A stretch of DNA of 64,000 nucleotides from Alphaproteobacteria bacterium (GCA_021775995.1 JAJFGS010000013.1:62001-126000), one strand, 5' to 3'; counted from the stretch's first letter, positions 41,923 through 52,376 are shown. The notes: generated by a model not told the origin, from the letters alone. Program-made: numbers and translations.

Positions 41923-43485
41923 ATGTATAAAAATTATATGCTTTTTGGTTTGTTGAGCCTAATGGTATTATGGCCAATAAAACCTATTTCTGCGGAAACC
42001 CTACAGCAGTCTGTAATGCAGGCATTAGCTGCGCATCCTAGTGTAGAAGCAGCTTTGGCTAATAAGGAAATAGCAATTCAAGATAAGAAAGAAGCTAGGT
42101 CTGATCTGTTTCCGATAATTTCTGCTGGAACATCAGTTGGAAGAATCCATTCGAACAATAGCACAAGCCGTGGTCTAACTATCACTAGAGGTGCCGCATA
42201 TTCTGGTCTATGGGAAGCAAACGCAACAGTTACCCAACCTTTATATGATGGGATGCAAACGAAAAACCGTATTGATGCCGCTAATGCGCGTATGCAATCT
42301 GCGGATTATAATGTTTTAGATGTGCGGGAAAATTTAGCATTGCGCGCAACACAGGCTCATATTGCTGTGTTGCAAGCTGAGGCAACATTAGTGCGGACAA
42401 AATCATATTATGAAGCGATAGAAAATTATTTAATAAAAATTCAATTGATGGTTGATGAGGGTGTTGCGGATGAGTCTGAAGTGTCACAAGCGCGCAACAT
42501 CAGTCTTATGTTACAAAGCACGTTGACGGACTATGAAGGACAGTTAAAGACAGCTCTTGCTAATTATAGTGAGATAGTAGGGCAAGCTCCAAGTTCTACT
42601 TTAACAAAACCTATAAATCAAAAACTTATGAGTGATATTCAAAGTGCTATTGCCTACGCTAAGTCTAATCATCCACTGCTTAAGTCTAATCAAAAAGAGA
42701 TGGAGGCCATTGAATTTGAAATAAAAGCAGAAAAGGGAGCGTTATATCCTGGTCTTGATGCAGAGGTATCAGGTATTAAGCGTGATCAGAAGGAAGAAAT
42801 TGGTGGTGAGTTGAAAGATACACGTGCTTTGTTAAAATTAACTTGGGATTTTGAAACAGGTGGTGCATTGGAGGCAAGGGGTAAAAGATTAAGAGCACAA
42901 TATTCTGAAATTACCGCTGAAAATAAAGAAAAATTACGTAGTATTGAAGGTGATATTTATCGTGCTTATACAGAATTAGAAACAGCACAAAAACAAGTGG
43001 ATTTGATCAAGGAAAGAGAAGCGGTAACAAGTAATTTATTTGAAGCCTATAAAGCCCAATTTGAGGGCGCGCGCGTTCGTTTGTTGCAATTAATGCAAGC
43101 CGAAAATCAATTTTTTAATTCTCAATTAGAATCAATTACAGCAGAGTATCGCTATCTTATGGCGCAATACACAGTTCTTGCAAGTATTGGCCAACTTCAA
43201 GAAACTGTCATTGTTGGTGGTCAAAAACGTCCTATTAAAAAAATAAGATCGGTGCAACCAGTAGAAAAAATTGAGACAATAATAAAATATGATGAAGATC
43301 CTATTATTAATCCTCAAATAAAATATGTTGAGCCGAAAAATAAGGTTGAGTTAGAGGTTGTTAAGGAGCAAGAGGTTGAAGAACAGGAATTTATAGAAAT
43401 AATGACTGTTGAGCCTGTTGTTCCAGAACATCGTCCATTACAAAAAGTTAGCTCAGGCGAACGAATTTATATCACGACTAAATAA
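41923..43485 (+). CDS. TolC-family outer membrane channel of a type I secretion system
   Basis: This is the outer-membrane exit duct. A signal peptide ends around ISAETL (residues 1-24). The two OMF repeats are visible from the opening QSVMQALAAHPSVEAALANKE, and long helices with YDGMQTKNRIDAANARMQ and a second half starting near residue 235 follow. Length is 520 residues. A charged Val/Glu-rich tail of roughly 85 residues after the channel domain is unusual. It heads the operon with the ATPase and adaptor downstream, which defines it as LapE/TolC-like rather than a drug-efflux component. Confidence 0.9.
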   Translation: MYKNYMLFGLLSLMVLWPIKPISAETLQQSVMQALAAHPSVEAALANKEIAIQDKKEARSDLFPIISAGTSVGRIHSNNSTSRGLTITRGAAYSGLWEANATVTQPLYDGMQTKNRIDAANARMQSADYNVLDVRENLALRATQAHIAVLQAEATLVRTKSYYEAIENYLIKIQLMVDEGVADESEVSQARNISLMLQSTLTDYEGQLKTALANYSEIVGQAPSSTLTKPINQKLMSDIQSAIAYAKSNHPLLKSNQKEMEAIEFEIKAEKGALYPGLDAEVSGIKRDQKEEIGGELKDTRALLKLTWDFETGGALEARGKRLRAQYSEITAENKEKLRSIEGDIYRAYTELETAQKQVDLIKEREAVTSNLFEAYKAQFEGARVRLLQLMQAENQFFNSQLESITAEYRYLMAQYTVLASIGQLQETVIVGGQKRPIKKIRSVQPVEKIETIIKYDEDPIINPQIKYVEPKNKVELEVVKEQEVEEQEFIEIMTVEPVVPEHRPLQKVSSGERIYITTK

Positions 43486-43507
43486 CTTTTAATACAGAGG
43501 TTTGATT

Positions 43508-45643
43508 TTGACAAAACCAGATTCAAGTGTAGATCCCTTATTACAATGTCTGGTTTTCTTAACCACTCATTATGGTCGTGCAAAATCACCCCAAGCTTTA
43601 GTTTCTGGTCTTGCCTATGGTGAGGCAAACATGAAGCCTGCTTTGTTTTGTGAAGCAGCAGAACGCATTAATTTAAAGGCAAAAATTGTCCAACGTAAAA
43701 ATATAAATAAAATTTTAGCACCTGTTCTTCCTGCTGTTCTTGTTATGAAAGATGAGCAAGCCTGTGTTTTGCTAAAATTAAGTAAGAATGAAAAAAGTGC
43801 TATTATTTGGTCACCAGAAACACAAAGTGAACGATCGGTTAAGTTTGCAGATTTGAACAAAGCTTATAGTGGTTATGCTATTTATGTTCATCCAAAATCA
43901 GAATTTGATAAAAGTGAATCTGCTCATCAAGAAGATCACGACCGTCATTGGTTTTGGGGGCCGATGTTGGAGTGCAAATCTATTTATGCTCGTGTTGCTG
44001 TTGCAGCCATTCTTGTTAATGTTTTTGGGTTAACCAGCCCAATTTTTATTATGAATATTTATAATCGCGTAATACCGAATAGCGCGATTGAAACAGGTTG
44101 GGTTCTTGGACTTGGTGCTTTAACAGTTTTTGCTTTTGATTTTATTATGAGGAATTTACGCGGATATTTTATTGATCTTGCGGGAAGACGTATTGATATT
44201 ATTGCGGGAAGACGTATTTATGATCAACTTCTTAATATGAAATTGGCTGACCGACCTGCTTCTTGTGGTTCATTTGCTAATATGTTGCGTGATTTTGACT
44301 CAGTAAGAGACTTTATTACCTCAGCAACATTAACGACAGTGGTTGATTTGCCTTTCACATTTCTATTTTTGTTTGTTATTTGGATATTGGGCGGACCTGT
44401 CGCATTTATTCTAGCGGGTTTAATACTGCTGGTTTTTATAGCAGGTGTTATATTGCAATTTCCTTTGAAGTCCTTAGTTCGAAAATCTACGAAGTCTGCA
44501 GAAGAAAAACACGGCTTACTTATTGAGAGTATTCATGGTTTAGAGACTATAAAAGCTGTTGGGGCTGATGGCCGTATGCGTGAGAAATATGGACGTTATT
44601 TGGCCGAAAATTCTGGATATTCACAAGGATCGCGCTTTGTATCAGGTATGGGGGTTAATTTTTCTACTTGGATACAACAAACTGCTTCTATTTTTGTGGT
44701 GCTTGTTGGGATGTATTTAGTGAAAGATTCTGAAATGAGCGTTGGCGCATTAATTGCTTGTGTGCTTTTAGGGGGACGTGCCATAGCTCCAATAGGGCAA
44801 ATGGCAAATTTGATGAGTCGTTATCATAGTGCACGCAATGCTTTAAAAACTTTAAATGAAATTATGAGTAAACCTGTAGAGCGTCCAACAAATACTCAAT
44901 TTCTACATCGTCCTGAATTAAAAGGAAAAATTACATTACGGAAAGTTTCTTTTGTTTACCCAAGAACTGATAGAAAAGTAATTGATGCAGCTAGTTTTTC
45001 AATAGAAGCAGGAGAAAAGGTAGGTATTATTGGGCGTATTGGATCAGGTAAAAGTACTTTGGCTCGATTGGCAATGGGGCTTTATGATCCAAGTGAGGGA
45101 ACAATGCTATTTGATAATACGGATTACCGGCAAATTGATCCTGCTGATTTACGTCGAAATGTTGCCTATATTGCACAGGACGTTGTTTTGTTTAATGGAA
45201 CAGTGCGTGACAATATTACGGTGAGTGTTCCCCATGCTTCGGAAGAAGATATTTTACAAGCTTCTATGGCGGCAGGGGTGCATGATTTTATTTCCCATCA
45301 TCCGATGGGATATGATACGCAGGTTGGTGAGCGTGGAGAGGGCTTAAGTGGTGGACAACGCCAATGTGTAGCCTTAGCTCGTGCTATGTTACTCAAACCT
45401 AACCTTTATATTTGTGATGAGCCAACGAATGCTATGGATACACAAGCAGAAAATTCATTTACAAAACATATTCAAGAGCAAACAAAAGATAAAACGCTTA
45501 TTTTAATTACGCATCGCCATCATCTGTTAACATTAGTTGACCGTCTTATTTTGATGGATCAGGGTCGTGTTGTTATGGATGGCTCACGTGATAAGGTTAT
45601 TGAAGCAATAAACGCTGGGCAAATCCAAGTGCCGAAAGAATAA
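43508..45643 (+). CDS. Type I secretion ABC transporter, LapB-like with degenerate C39 domain
   Basis: This inner-membrane ATPase powers one-step export. A C39-like N-terminal domain (about residues 5-125) lacks a clear catalytic Cys in the expected position, as in RTX/LapB exporters that do not cleave leaders. Membrane helices follow, then Walker A GRIGSGKSTLARLA, signature LSGGQRQCVALARA and Walker B ICDEPTNAMD. The start is a TTG at 43508: AGAGG ends 7 bases before it, while the in-frame TTG at 43502 is too close. Length is 711 residues. Confidence 0.9.
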   Translation: MTKPDSSVDPLLQCLVFLTTHYGRAKSPQALVSGLAYGEANMKPALFCEAAERINLKAKIVQRKNINKILAPVLPAVLVMKDEQACVLLKLSKNEKSAIIWSPETQSERSVKFADLNKAYSGYAIYVHPKSEFDKSESAHQEDHDRHWFWGPMLECKSIYARVAVAAILVNVFGLTSPIFIMNIYNRVIPNSAIETGWVLGLGALTVFAFDFIMRNLRGYFIDLAGRRIDIIAGRRIYDQLLNMKLADRPASCGSFANMLRDFDSVRDFITSATLTTVVDLPFTFLFLFVIWILGGPVAFILAGLILLVFIAGVILQFPLKSLVRKSTKSAEEKHGLLIESIHGLETIKAVGADGRMREKYGRYLAENSGYSQGSRFVSGMGVNFSTWIQQTASIFVVLVGMYLVKDSEMSVGALIACVLLGGRAIAPIGQMANLMSRYHSARNALKTLNEIMSKPVERPTNTQFLHRPELKGKITLRKVSFVYPRTDRKVIDAASFSIEAGEKVGIIGRIGSGKSTLARLAMGLYDPSEGTMLFDNTDYRQIDPADLRRNVAYIAQDVVLFNGTVRDNITVSVPHASEEDILQASMAAGVHDFISHHPMGYDTQVGERGEGLSGGQRQCVALARAMLLKPNLYICDEPTNAMDTQAENSFTKHIQEQTKDKTLILITHRHHLLTLVDRLILMDQGRVVMDGSRDKVIEAINAGQIQVPKE

Positions 45644-45646
45644 ACT

Positions 45647-46954
45647 ATGTCTGATAAAGAATTTATGAGTGAATTGGAAGCTGCAACGAGGATGAAACCA
45701 TCTGTTGCTTCACATTTTATGTTGTTAACTGTGGCGTCCTTAGTTGGCGCATTCTTTATATGGGCAGGAACATCAGAGATTGAAGAAATTACGCACGGTA
45801 GTGGGCAAGTGGTACCAACACAGGAAATTCAAGTCGTTCAAAGTTTGGAGGGGGGTATATTAACTGAATTATTGGTTCGTGAAGGTGAAAAAGTTGGCAA
45901 GGATCAAATTTTAATGAAGGTGAATGATGTTGCTTTTGCTTCAGAAGAGCGTGGAACGGAAGCAAAAACGTTAGCTTTGAAGGCTAAAAAGGCAAGGCTG
46001 GATGCAGAAGCGGCAGGTAAAGATTTTACTGTACCCAAAGAGATTGTTGAAAAATTTCCAGATATAGCGCGGAATGAGTTAGCATTATTTAACTCACGCC
46101 AACAGGAGTTAGGTAATGCAAAATCTATTCTTGATAATAAAATAAGCAGTGCCCAAGCTGAATTAAGAGAAGTTCAAGCTAAAATAAACAGGCTGTCCGA
46201 AAGTCGGCGTTTATTAAATCAAGAGCTTGTTATTACAAAGAAAATGGTGGTGAAAAAGGCTGTGCCACAATTAGAAGAGATACGATTGAATAGGGAAATA
46301 TCAAACATTTCTGGAGAGATGCGTGAGGCAGCACAGAAAAAGAGCGGTTTGGAAGCTGAGTTAAGGGGGGCTCAACGTGAACGTGCAGATCGTGAAGATA
46401 AATTTAAAAGTCAGGTTTTAGGTGAGCTTAATGATATTGAAAGCCAAATTTCACAGCTTAGTGAAAGTTTGACGGCCATAGGTGAGCGTGTTGATCGGGC
46501 TGATATAAGATCTCCTATTGATGGTGTAGTGAATAAAATCGCTATCAAGACGATAGGCGGTGTTATTGAACCGGCGATGCAGTTGGTTGAAATTGTTCCT
46601 TTAGGCGATGATTTAAAAATTATTGCTCGGGTTGTACCGCAAGAGATTGCATTTTTAAGACCAGACCAAGAGGTAAATATAAAAATTTCTGCTTATGATT
46701 CTCAACGTTATGGTTCATTAAAGGGAAAGCTGGTTCGAATTGGTGCAAATAGTGTGAATGATAATGATGGAAACATTTTTTTTGAAATTGAAGTGCGTGC
46801 TAATAAAAACTATTTGGGCACAGAAGAAAAACCATTACCGATTACGCCTGGTATGGTTGCTGAAGTTGAGGTCATTACTGGAGATCGTACAATACTAAGT
46901 TATTTAGCAAAACCTGTCTTACGCGCTAAAGATAAGGCTTTGACAGAAAGATGA
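45647..46954 (+). CDS. HlyD-family type I secretion periplasmic adaptor
   Basis: This adaptor links the ABC transporter to the TolC-like channel. It has a short cytoplasmic segment, one membrane helix (about residues 23-40), the lipoyl half-motif QVVQSLEGGILTELLVREG, long coiled-coil hairpins (about residues 115-290) and the C-terminal beta barrel with RSPIDGVVNKI and TPGMVAEVEVITG. Length is 435 residues. The cyclase gene starts in its stop codon. Confidence 0.94.
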   Translation: MSDKEFMSELEAATRMKPSVASHFMLLTVASLVGAFFIWAGTSEIEEITHGSGQVVPTQEIQVVQSLEGGILTELLVREGEKVGKDQILMKVNDVAFASEERGTEAKTLALKAKKARLDAEAAGKDFTVPKEIVEKFPDIARNELALFNSRQQELGNAKSILDNKISSAQAELREVQAKINRLSESRRLLNQELVITKKMVVKKAVPQLEEIRLNREISNISGEMREAAQKKSGLEAELRGAQRERADREDKFKSQVLGELNDIESQISQLSESLTAIGERVDRADIRSPIDGVVNKIAIKTIGGVIEPAMQLVEIVPLGDDLKIIARVVPQEIAFLRPDQEVNIKISAYDSQRYGSLKGKLVRIGANSVNDNDGNIFFEIEVRANKNYLGTEEKPLPITPGMVAEVEVITGDRTILSYLAKPVLRAKDKALTER

Positions 46955-49206
46955 TCCGTTTTTTAACAAATAAATGGATCCACATTGTGTTATTATTATT
47001 TGTTTTAGTAATTGCAGTTTTTTTCAGCGGCTCTGATCAAGAGTTTCGTAAGAGATTACAATATACTACATTTGATGGCTTTAATAAATTATATCCTCGT
47101 GAAGCATCTGATAGAGTTACAATTGTTGATATAGATGAAGAATCTTTAAAAAAATTAGGTCAATTTCCATGGTCGCGTACAGTCATGGCGGATTTAGTAA
47201 CAAGGCTGAATGAGTATGGTGCAAAAGTTATTGCTTTTGATATGGTTTTTGCTGAAAAAGATAGAACCTCTCCTGACTTAATTGCGCGAAGCTTACCCAA
47301 TGATGATAAATACCAAAATATCAAAAGTTCTTTAGAGGGGTTGCCTAATAATGACGTTGCCTTTTCTCAAGCTATAAAAAATGCAGGGAATGTAGTAACT
47401 GGTTTTAGTGGGGCCAAGCCCGAAGATACGTTGCGCTTACCTTATGAAAGATTTAAACCCACATTTTTATTGCGAGATAAATCACCTTTTTTTGCTGATA
47501 CATTTTCGCCGATAGGGGTTGTGACTAACTTACCTGAATTTTCATCGTCAGCTGCAGGAAATGGTAGTTTTATGGCGACACCGCATGTGGATGGTATTAT
47601 TCGACAGGTGTCGTTGTTTAATGTGTATCCTCCTGCGGGGATTTATAAGGATAAATCCAATCTATATCCGATGTTAGGATTGGAGGCATTGAGAGCTTAT
47701 ATAAATCCTAATGCACGTTATATTATTCGTGAACGTAAAGATGGTGGGGTATTTGATACGAACTATCTTATTCAAATATCTGATTTTGAAATTCCAATAG
47801 AAAGTGATTCAAAATTATGGGTTCATTATAGGGATATAAAAGAAAATGAATATATCTCTGCGCAAAGAGTTTTAGAAAAAAGTTTTTCTAAAGATTTAAA
47901 GGAGAGCTTAAATAATAAAATAGTTTTTGTGGGGACGAGCGCAGAAGGGTTAAGGGATATTCGGGCAACCCCCCTTGATATTTTTATACCTGGTGTTGAG
48001 GTTCATGTTAATATGGTTGAACAAATATTGCAGGGAAAATACCTTAAGCGTCCCAATCTTATTATTGGTGTTGAGGCGGCAATCATTGCTTTAGCAGGCT
48101 TTGCTATTATTATTTTAGCACCTTTTGTTAATGCCGTTTGGCTTGGGATTTTTACTTTAAGTTTAATTGGTGGTTTGTTTTATGGATCGCTTCAGGCTTA
48201 TGTTGAAAAGGGCTTCTTGATTGATCCTGTTTATCCAAGTGGTGTTATATTTCTACTTTTTCTTGTGTCAACGTTATTGAGTTATATTCGTTCTGAAATT
48301 GATAGGCGACAGGTTAAAACAGCTTTTGGGCATTATATTTCACCAACCTTTATGGAGGAGCTTACTAAAAGTCCTGATAAGTTGAAGCTTGGCGGTGAGG
48401 TGAGAGAGTTAAGTGTAATGTTTACAGATATCAGGAGTTTTACAAAAATATCAGAAAAGCTTTCTCCTGAAGAGCTAATTCAATTAATGAATGATTTTTT
48501 AACACCTATGTCTGATCTTGTCATGGGAAGTCGTGGAACGATTGATAAATATATGGGCGATGCGATGATGGCCTTTTGGAATGCGCCACTTGATGACCCT
48601 GATCATGCGCGCCAAGCTTGTTTAACAGCATTAAAAATGAATGAAGCTTTGGTTCCAGTGAACGAAGAAATTAAACAACGTGCAGGCGAAGGGGCTGATC
48701 CGTTACTATTAAGTGCAGGTATTGGAATTAATACGGGACCATGCTCTGTTGGAAACATGGGTTCAAAACAACGTTTTGCTTATTCTGCTTTGGGGGATGC
48801 CGTTAACTTAGCATCACGCCTAGAAGGACAGACAAAAACATATAGTGTGACAAATTTGGTTGGTGAAGATACAAGAAAGCAAGTTCCTGATTTAGCGATG
48901 CTGGAGCTTGATTTAATACAAGTAATTGGAAGAGAAAAACCAGTTCATATTTTTACATTAATAGGGGATGCGGAATATGCGCAAAGCGTTGAATTTAAAA
49001 AGTGGGAAGCGGCGCATAATGCCATGCTGGCGGCGTATCGTATAGCCGACCTATCTTGCGCAGCGCAAGACTGTAAGGAAGCGGCTGAATTAGCTAGTGA
49101 TAATATGAAGCAATATTATAAAATTTATCAAAAACGTATTGTTAAGCTTACGAAAAACCCGCCACCAGAGGACTGGGACGGGGTTTTCATCGCTAAGACT
49201 AAGTAG
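46951..49206 (+). CDS. CHASE2-domain class III adenylate cyclase
   Basis: This should make cAMP in response to an extracytoplasmic signal. The order is one membrane helix (8-26), a periplasmic CHASE2 domain (about 30-355, with FDMVFAEKDR, GVVTNLPEF and IVFVGTSAEGLRD), three membrane helices (about 365-445) and a cyclase domain (about 475-650). Metal-binding Asp residues are in FTDIRSF and KYMGDAMMAFW. The substrate-specifying Lys and Asp (DKYMGD and SALGDAVN) and the transition-state Asn/Arg (AVNLASRLE) are all present, so ATP is the expected substrate. Length is 751 residues. It is translationally coupled to the HlyD gene. Confidence 0.92.
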   Translation: MIRFLTNKWIHIVLLLFVLVIAVFFSGSDQEFRKRLQYTTFDGFNKLYPREASDRVTIVDIDEESLKKLGQFPWSRTVMADLVTRLNEYGAKVIAFDMVFAEKDRTSPDLIARSLPNDDKYQNIKSSLEGLPNNDVAFSQAIKNAGNVVTGFSGAKPEDTLRLPYERFKPTFLLRDKSPFFADTFSPIGVVTNLPEFSSSAAGNGSFMATPHVDGIIRQVSLFNVYPPAGIYKDKSNLYPMLGLEALRAYINPNARYIIRERKDGGVFDTNYLIQISDFEIPIESDSKLWVHYRDIKENEYISAQRVLEKSFSKDLKESLNNKIVFVGTSAEGLRDIRATPLDIFIPGVEVHVNMVEQILQGKYLKRPNLIIGVEAAIIALAGFAIIILAPFVNAVWLGIFTLSLIGGLFYGSLQAYVEKGFLIDPVYPSGVIFLLFLVSTLLSYIRSEIDRRQVKTAFGHYISPTFMEELTKSPDKLKLGGEVRELSVMFTDIRSFTKISEKLSPEELIQLMNDFLTPMSDLVMGSRGTIDKYMGDAMMAFWNAPLDDPDHARQACLTALKMNEALVPVNEEIKQRAGEGADPLLLSAGIGINTGPCSVGNMGSKQRFAYSALGDAVNLASRLEGQTKTYSVTNLVGEDTRKQVPDLAMLELDLIQVIGREKPVHIFTLIGDAEYAQSVEFKKWEAAHNAMLAAYRIADLSCAAQDCKEAAELASDNMKQYYKIYQKRIVKLTKNPPPEDWDGVFIAKTK

Positions 49207-49211
49207 TCTTA
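49194..49211. other. Perfect palindrome across the convergent stop codons
   Basis: TAAGACTA-AG-TAGTCTTA contains the end of the cyclase gene (TAG) and touches the end of the FecR gene, which are only 5 bases apart. It lacks a T-run in either direction and so is a weak hairpin rather than a clear terminator. Confidence 0.5.
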
Positions 49212-52200
49212 CTAGACGAATGTCATGTTAGTAGGTGCACCAACGTCAGCTCCGATATAAAGATCATAACCACCAACGTTATATGAGAAATAATCAGTGC
49301 CATCTAATGTTGTGGTTCCTGTGTAGCTTGCGGTACCGACCCCTCCTTCTTCAAGGAATTCTATTGGGTCATCTGTTTGACCAAGACCAGCTCCAGGATT
49401 AACAGAATCAAATAGTATCATTCCTTCACCAGTAATTCTTAATTCTCCATTATCGCTCGATTTAAGCATATTGAAAAGGTTTTCAGTAGTAAGTGTTATT
49501 GATTGACCGGGGCCTCCAAATTTTATTTCTTCAATTTGACTTATGTCTTCAAAGTTTTTATTAGAAAAATCTAGAGTACCACTACCCATAAATTTAATAG
49601 TATCAAAGCCGTCTCCACCATCTATATTTCTAAATTGATTATCTGTAACTTCAAAAATATTGTTACTTCCCCCGCCTTTCATGCTTAGGTTATTGTTATC
49701 ATTATCATTGAAGTTGACGTCTCCGACTAAGGATTGGTTATCTGCTGAGGCTCTTACATTACCATCAGGATCTCCAACTGTTCCTGCTGAATCAGTGGCA
49801 GTTCCATCAACTACATAAGGAATGTTATCACCACCGATATCACCAAATACAATATATTGATTTCCACCAACAACGCCAACTTGAAGATCATCAAATCCAT
49901 CGCCATCAACATCACCAACAGAAACAACATTATAATCTGTTGCACCGCCGACGCCATCATCGTGTATTTTTAAAGCGTGATCAGGGTTTTCTAGATAAGT
50001 CATATCTATTTCTGTAACACCAAAATTTGCTGCTTTGCCGTAAACGACATATGTATCAATATCTGTTCCATCGTTCATAGAAATTGCAAAATCGTCATAG
50101 CCATCACCATTGATGTCTCCAGCAGCACTGCCAGCTACAATTTCATTGGCGGCTGTAATTTTTATCATGCCGCTTGTATCAGTAGGTGCAGTTCCTCCTG
50201 CGTTACCATAGGCAATGTACGCCTCATTGGGATTCGAACTTCCAGATCTGTTACCTAAAAGTATGTCGCTATAACCATCGCCATCAATATCACCAATTCC
50301 AGCAACTTTCCCACCGAAATGCTGGTTTGCAAATTGTCCATCAATATCTTTGGCACCAGCTGCACTAAGGTGTAATATTGCTTGTCCATCATTAGCCAGT
50401 GATGCAGCAAATCCAGGCGATCCTATGGCAAAATCAGATTTACCATCACCATCAAAATCACCGATGCCGGCAACTGAGCTACCTTCTTCATCTCCAGTAT
50501 TTCCTGCTAATCCTACATTTACCAAGGTAGGAGCGCCACCACCTTCAATTAAAAAAGCATCACCATTTGTACCTGAGCTTAAGGCCGATCCGACAATAAC
50601 ATCTGCAAAGCCATCGTTATTAACATCACCAACCCCAGCGATAGAGGAATAGTCTACTGTGTTGTCAGAGTATATTGAAGCTCCAGGAAAATCTTCAATG
50701 TGAAGGTCACCAGTTGCTGTATGAATACTTGCAAAATCTTTATTTCCATCACCATTAAAATCACCAATTTTAAGCGGTTGAATAGAATTGCCTACATTAA
50801 TGACATCGTAATTATAACCACTAGGAGAATTTAAACTAACTGCAGCATCTAGAATAGTTGGTGTCTGATTAACAAGTGGAACTGTTGTGGAATCTGGAAA
50901 CTTTAAGTCAATATTAATCGGAACTAAAGTTGAACCGACTGCGCCAACAACATTACCTGTCAATGAAATTTCATATCTGTCTGTCCCAGCAATGTGCGTA
51001 ATTTGAAAGTCACCATTTACCGTACCACCGCCATTAAATTCAATACTGAATCCTGCAGGGTAGTTTTTTAGAACAATAGTACCAACAACTTCACCAGCCT
51101 TCATTTGCTCAAATATCGGTTTAAAATTTTGAATGACTTGAGGTTCATTAAAGTCTTTGGGTTCTTGGTAAAGAATTTCTTCTGGACCGCCGTTTTGTTG
51201 AAGGGTATTTTGTGGTCCTGGTCCTGGCGGTGGTTTAGGTGCTGCTGCGGGATCATTTGTAATAATAGGGTCAGCTAACACTTCACCTCCGACTCCAAAT
51301 CCTACATCATCTTGAATAATTTCTAACGTAGGGTCAGGTGCAATTTCTGGCTCTTCGGTATTCTGCTCTTCTTGAGCTTCTTCTGCCTCTGCTTGTTCTT
51401 CAGCTGCTTCAATTTCTTCTTGAGCTTCTTCTTCAGCTTCTTGTAGATTAACTTCTTCTTTTACAGCATCGTTAATCGAGCTGAATAGTTTTGGTAAAAC
51501 ATCACTAACGGAACCATAAGTCTTACTAATATCATTGGCAGCTCCAACACCTTGATATTCAATCGCCTCTTGGAAGCTGGATAATTTAACAGTTTCGTAT
51601 TGTTGTGAAAGTGTTCTTTCACCAGAACCATTTTTAATAACAATCGCGCCTTCTAAAACAGAAATCTCACTTTGACCTTCTGGATTAATATGACCAGCAA
51701 TAATCGTTCCACGAATACCAATAGATCCAACGGGTGTATTAATTTCTACATCATCCGGGTCATCACGACCTATAAGACCACTGGTGTAGACAAAAACACC
51801 ACGTAAAACAGATAAGTTGGTTTCACCACTTTCAGTTGAGGCGTCGAATTTGTAATTATCAATAGCTACGCGTGCATCTTCACTTATGGCCATACTTGTT
51901 TCATCGCTAAAAATAATATTTACTGCGCCATCTCCAGATGTTTGAATAACATCACCTTCATAAATTGGTGTACCTAAAGTAATATTATCACTACTTCCAT
52001 CTAGATGGGTAACTGTGGCATTGCCTTTTAATTCTTCAACGGCACCAACAGGGCTCTCATCATTCATAGAATTATTTTGTGCGTATTCTGGGGAAGAGTG
52101 GACAAAAGAATTTACAAGACCTGATGTTAAAACTGATCCAGAAGAATCTTGAATCATAAAATCGTCCTGTGCTAAGAAATAGTTTTCTACGATAAAGCTA

Positions 52201-52376
52201 TCATCTTCAGAAAATTCTAAAACCAAATCTTGGCCATCACGAGAAAGGTCGGCATCTCCAATAAAATTTCCTGCTGGAAGATTAATATTTCCATCGCTAT
52301 CCGACTTTAATTGAATAAAATCTGTATTTTCGCCAATATTTTGATCAATAGAATTGATATCTAAATTCTGTGCCAT
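49212..52376 (-). CDS. Large FecR / FG-GAP beta-propeller protein, probable type I secretion substrate
   Basis: This 1054-residue acidic protein has no signal peptide and no membrane helix. From the N-terminus it shows an opening similar to type I adhesins (SRDGQDLVLEF), a FecR domain (about 115-260, ending in GIRGTIIAGH), an acidic Glu/Ala coiled coil (about 305-345), and a Pro-rich link. Six FG-GAP units with calcium-type loops such as GDFNGDG, GDFDGDG and GDVDGDG lie between about 534 and 830 and should form an integrin-like propeller. The end (IDGGDGFDTIKF, about 915 onward) resembles RTX-type C-termini read by type I systems. It is convergent with the secretion operon and follows the EAL gene. 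Confidence 0.82.
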   Translation of the reverse strand: MAQNLDINSIDQNIGENTDFIQLKSDSDGNINLPAGNFIGDADLSRDGQDLVLEFSEDDSFIVENYFLAQDDFMIQDSSGSVLTSGLVNSFVHSSPEYAQNNSMNDESPVGAVEELKGNATVTHLDGSSDNITLGTPIYEGDVIQTSGDGAVNIIFSDETSMAISEDARVAIDNYKFDASTESGETNLSVLRGVFVYTSGLIGRDDPDDVEINTPVGSIGIRGTIIAGHINPEGQSEISVLEGAIVIKNGSGERTLSQQYETVKLSSFQEAIEYQGVGAANDISKTYGSVSDVLPKLFSSINDAVKEEVNLQEAEEEAQEEIEAAEEQAEAEEAQEEQNTEEPEIAPDPTLEIIQDDVGFGVGGEVLADPIITNDPAAAPKPPPGPGPQNTLQQNGGPEEILYQEPKDFNEPQVIQNFKPIFEQMKAGEVVGTIVLKNYPAGFSIEFNGGGTVNGDFQITHIAGTDRYEISLTGNVVGAVGSTLVPINIDLKFPDSTTVPLVNQTPTILDAAVSLNSPSGYNYDVINVGNSIQPLKIGDFNGDGNKDFASIHTATGDLHIEDFPGASIYSDNTVDYSSIAGVGDVNNDGFADVIVGSALSSGTNGDAFLIEGGGAPTLVNVGLAGNTGDEEGSSVAGIGDFDGDGKSDFAIGSPGFAASLANDGQAILHLSAAGAKDIDGQFANQHFGGKVAGIGDIDGDGYSDILLGNRSGSSNPNEAYIAYGNAGGTAPTDTSGMIKITAANEIVAGSAAGDINGDGYDDFAISMNDGTDIDTYVVYGKAANFGVTEIDMTYLENPDHALKIHDDGVGGATDYNVVSVGDVDGDGFDDLQVGVVGGNQYIVFGDIGGDNIPYVVDGTATDSAGTVGDPDGNVRASADNQSLVGDVNFNDNDNNNLSMKGGGSNNIFEVTDNQFRNIDGGDGFDTIKFMGSGTLDFSNKNFEDISQIEEIKFGGPGQSITLTTENLFNMLKSSDNGELRITGEGMILFDSVNPGAGLGQTDDPIEFLEEGGVGTASYTGTTTLDGTDYFSYNVGGYDLYIGADVGAPTNMTFV

